From: an uncultured Erythrobacter sp.
GTDB taxonomy: Bacteria; Pseudomonadota; Alphaproteobacteria; Sphingomonadales; Sphingomonadaceae
Direction: 5' to 3'
Assembly (NCBI RefSeq): GCF_958304185.1
Contig: NZ_OY284434.1
Location: 124,001 to 188,000 of the forward strand
Length of the DNA stretch: 64,000 nucleotides
Position numbers and translations under genes: made by a program. Shown piece by piece: positions 62,109 through 64,000 of this stretch. The notes under the pieces are model-generated. The model was given only the letters and a program-made list of their open reading frames with translations, made no database searches and was not told the origin of the DNA. The stretch's first letter is position 1, and each line of letters starts with the position of its first letter.

Positions 62109-62867
62109 ATGGCAGGACGTGTGGCAGGCAAAGTGGTGCTGCTGACAGGCGGCGCGATGGGTCTGGGCAAGGCGGCGACCAAGGCCCTGCTGGCCGAGGG
62201 CGCGACTGTCATCATCACCGATATTGACGAGGCAGCGGGCCGCGCGACCGCAGCGGAACTGGGCTGCGATTACCTCCATCAGGACGTCACCGACTGGCCG
62301 CGCTGGCAGGCGATCATTGCCGAGGTTGAAGCCAGCCACGGGCGGCTCGACGTGCTGGTGAACAATGCCGCGATCACGGTGTTCGGCTCCATTGCCGACA
62401 TCTCGCCCGAAGATTTCAAGCGCTGCTACACGGTGGATGTCGATTCGATCTTCATGGGCTGCAAGGCGGCGATCCCGTTGATGGCCAAGAGCGGCGGCGG
62501 GTCTATCGTCAACTTCTCCAGCGCGGCGGGCAACAAGCCCTCCCCCGATCTGGCCGCCTATAACAGCGCCAAGGCGGCAGTGGTGACGCTGACCAAGAGC
62601 ATCGCGCTGTACTGCGCGCGCGAAAAGAACGGCGTGCGGGTGAACTCGGTGCAGCCGGGCACGATCCTGACCCCCAATGTCGAAAGCGTGATCGCCGGAA
62701 CCCCCGATCCCGACGCGACCCGCGCAGCCTTCTCCATCGCCCAGCCCATCGGCCGCATGGGCGAGGTCGAGGATATTGCGCACCTCGTCGTCTATCTCGC
62801 CAGCGATGAGAGCAAGTTCGCCACCGGCGCGCCGTTCATCGTCGACGGCGGCTTGAGCATCGCATGA
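62109..62867 (+). CDS. SDR family oxidoreductase
   Basis: A protein of 252 residues from the ATG at 62109 (GGGAGAGAG upstream). The cofactor-binding TGGAMGLG is near residues 13-20, the NNAAIT motif and the catalytic Ser...Tyr-x3-Lys (VNFSSAAGNKPS then YNSAK) are present; Asp in ITDIDEA suggests NAD. It overlaps the NTF2-like gene by four bases, beginning a catabolic operon. Confidence 0.93.
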   Translation: MAGRVAGKVVLLTGGAMGLGKAATKALLAEGATVIITDIDEAAGRATAAELGCDYLHQDVTDWPRWQAIIAEVEASHGRLDVLVNNAAITVFGSIADISPEDFKRCYTVDVDSIFMGCKAAIPLMAKSGGGSIVNFSSAAGNKPSPDLAAYNSAKAAVVTLTKSIALYCAREKNGVRVNSVQPGTILTPNVESVIAGTPDPDATRAAFSIAQPIGRMGEVEDIAHLVVYLASDESKFATGAPFIVDGGLSIA

Positions 62868-63370
62868 TGGGCACCGCTGACGATCGCTTCGCCATTATCG
62901 ACCTTGCAGCGCTCTATATGCGCGGGCTCGACCGGCTCGATGGTGACTTGCTGCTGGCACAGTTCTGGCCCGGGGCGCGGTGCGAATACGGGGTGTTCAG
63001 TGGCCCGGCGGAAGACTTCGCCGCCTTCTGCATGGAGATGCTCAAGGAGCACCAGCGCAACCACCATATGCTCGGCCAGCATCTCATCGACTTCACCGGC
63101 CCTAACGAGGCCTATGGCGAGGTCTATTATCAGGCCTACCACCGCGTGTTCGATGACAGCGGGAGCCCACGCGATCTGTTTATCGCGGGCCGTTATGTCG
63201 ACCGATACGAGCGGCGCGATGGCGTCTGGAAATTCGCCTACCGTAGCGAGTTGGTCGACTGGGTGCGCGACGATCCCGCGACCGACGGCATGGTCGCAGT
63301 CGCGCCCTTCATCATGGGCCAGCGCAAGCCCGACGATCCGCTCTACAACCGCGAGGCGATGCAGCCATGA
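62864..63370 (+). CDS. NTF2-like (SnoaL/ring-hydroxylating dioxygenase beta-like) protein
   Basis: A protein of 168 residues. ALYMRGLDRLDGDLLLAQFW at the start and RYVDRYERRDGVWKFAYR near the end fit the SnoaL_4/NTF2-like cone fold, which includes dehydratases, isomerases and small oxygenase subunits. It overlaps both neighbours by four bases, so it is tightly coupled with the SDR and Rieske genes. Confidence 0.85.
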   Translation: MMGTADDRFAIIDLAALYMRGLDRLDGDLLLAQFWPGARCEYGVFSGPAEDFAAFCMEMLKEHQRNHHMLGQHLIDFTGPNEAYGEVYYQAYHRVFDDSGSPRDLFIAGRYVDRYERRDGVWKFAYRSELVDWVRDDPATDGMVAVAPFIMGQRKPDDPLYNREAMQP

Positions 63371-64000
63371 CCCGACCCGATCTGACCGCCCCGTCCGACC
63401 CTGCCCTCGCCCCCGGCGAAGCGCGCTGCCCCGGCCCGTCGATGCAGGACATCCTTGATGCGGACGGCGACAATGCCCCTGCCGCCATGCGCGAGGAGGC
63501 CTACACCTTCCTTGGCGACAAGGACGTCCCCTTTGCCCGTTATACCGACCCGGCGTTCCACGACCTCGAAATGGCGCGCCTGTGGCCCAACGTCTGGCAA
63601 TGGGCCTGCCGCGAAGAGCACATTCCCGGCGTCGGCGACCGCTACGTCTATGACGTCGGGCACCATTCGGTGCTGGTGGTGCGCGGAGCAGACATGGCAA
63701 TCCGCGCCTTTATCAATTCCTGCCCGCACCGGGGGATGAAGTTCGCCGCCGAAGGCTCCCGCGGGGTCAGGCGCGCCAACATCCGCTGCCCGTTCCACGG
63801 GATGAGCTGGAACCTTGACGGAAGCTTGCGCGAAATCCCCTGCCGCTGGGACTTTCCCCACGTGTCGGACGACACCTTTGGCCTCGATGAAGTCGCCTGC
63901 GACACCTGGGGCGGGTTCGTCTTCATCCACATGGGCGACAGCCCCCCGCCGCTCGCCGAGCAGCTCGAGGTGATGCCGGAGCACTTCAAGCTCTGGCCGA
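63367..64000 (+). CDS. Rieske 2Fe-2S aromatic-ring-hydroxylating oxygenase, alpha subunit (3' end outside window)
   Basis: The first 211 residues are present. The Rieske cluster motif is CPHRG (Cys119, His121) and CPFHG (Cys141, His144). The preceding block LWPNVWQWACREEHIPGVGD is typical of oxygenase alpha subunits acting on aromatic, steroid or similar substrates. The catalytic iron domain lies beyond the window. The ATG at 63367 overlaps the previous stop (ATGA). Confidence 0.92.
   Translation, partial: MTRPDLTAPSDPALAPGEARCPGPSMQDILDADGDNAPAAMREEAYTFLGDKDVPFARYTDPAFHDLEMARLWPNVWQWACREEHIPGVGDRYVYDVGHHSVLVVRGADMAIRAFINSCPHRGMKFAAEGSRGVRRANIRCPFHGMSWNLDGSLREIPCRWDFPHVSDDTFGLDEVACDTWGGFVFIHMGDSPPPLAEQLEVMPEHFKLWP

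Noticed and set aside
1-64000. CRISPR arrays, insertion sequences, prophage genes, rRNA
   Set aside because: No regularly spaced repeats, transposase, phage structural gene or rRNA sequence was seen in reading the window.

Overview
This window looks like chromosomal DNA of a GC-rich alphaproteobacterium, most probably a sphingomonad of the Erythrobacter/Porphyrobacter type. The reasons are the uniform high GC, two very large TonB-dependent receptors, a MucR/Ros regulator, an alphaproteobacterial-type Fur, an EgtB/EgtD ergothioneine pair, the alphaproteobacterial tsaB-rimI-fur-plsC and miaB-phoH-ybeY-corC housekeeping sets, and the beginning of a Rieske-oxygenase catabolic operon. This assignment is an inference from gene content; no marker RNA other than one tRNA is present.

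Layout. 1-7.2 kb: the end of a YghU-type glutathione transferase, a strong terminator hairpin, tRNA-Gln(TTG), an MFS transporter, a CsaA-like protein, two tandem MAPEG proteins, thioredoxin reductase, a tyrosine phosphatase and a methylsuccinyl-CoA-dehydrogenase-like flavoenzyme. 7.5-12.1 kb: a TonB receptor with a clear terminator and a second acyl-CoA dehydrogenase. 12.3-16.6 kb: an inorganic-carbon module (ArsR, beta-carbonic anhydrase, SulP anion transporter) facing a second, paralogous ArsR gene that is co-transcribed with a protein resembling an inactivated isocitrate/isopropylmalate dehydrogenase. 16.8-21.5 kb: an alkyl-sulfatase-like hydrolase and a DUF1800/DUF1501 secreted pair. 21.5-32.3 kb: a beta-glucan (laminarin-type) utilisation locus with GH3, MFS, LacI, GH16, a TonB receptor and a divergent flavin-dependent halogenase; two matching LacI-type operators sit on recognisable promoters. 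32.4-35.8 kb: a four-gene surface-glycan or phospho-polymer operon with overlapping genes. 35.8-39.1 kb: ergothioneine genes egtB-egtD plus a flavoprotein. 39.2-43.8 kb: class II DAHP synthase and an M16 peptidase. 43.9-48.2 kb: nfuA, a RutE-like nitroreductase, tsaB, rimI, mucR, fur, plsC. 48.2-60.5 kb: LysR regulator, corC, ybeY, a four-gene MacAB-TolC-type efflux operon, phoH, a sphingomonad hypothetical protein, miaB, a lipoprotein lipase and a cyclophilin. 60.6-64 kb: mgtE, then SDR, NTF2-like and Rieske oxygenase genes running off the end.

The parts that most deserve a second look are the carbonic anhydrase/SulP module with two sibling ArsR regulators, a putative pseudoenzyme and a shared 14-bp motif; the LacI-regulated glucan locus with its unexplained halogenase; and the miaB-phoH-ybeY-corC block, which is inverted relative to plsC and split by an efflux operon that appears to be its own transcription unit. 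I found no IS element, prophage, CRISPR array or rRNA.
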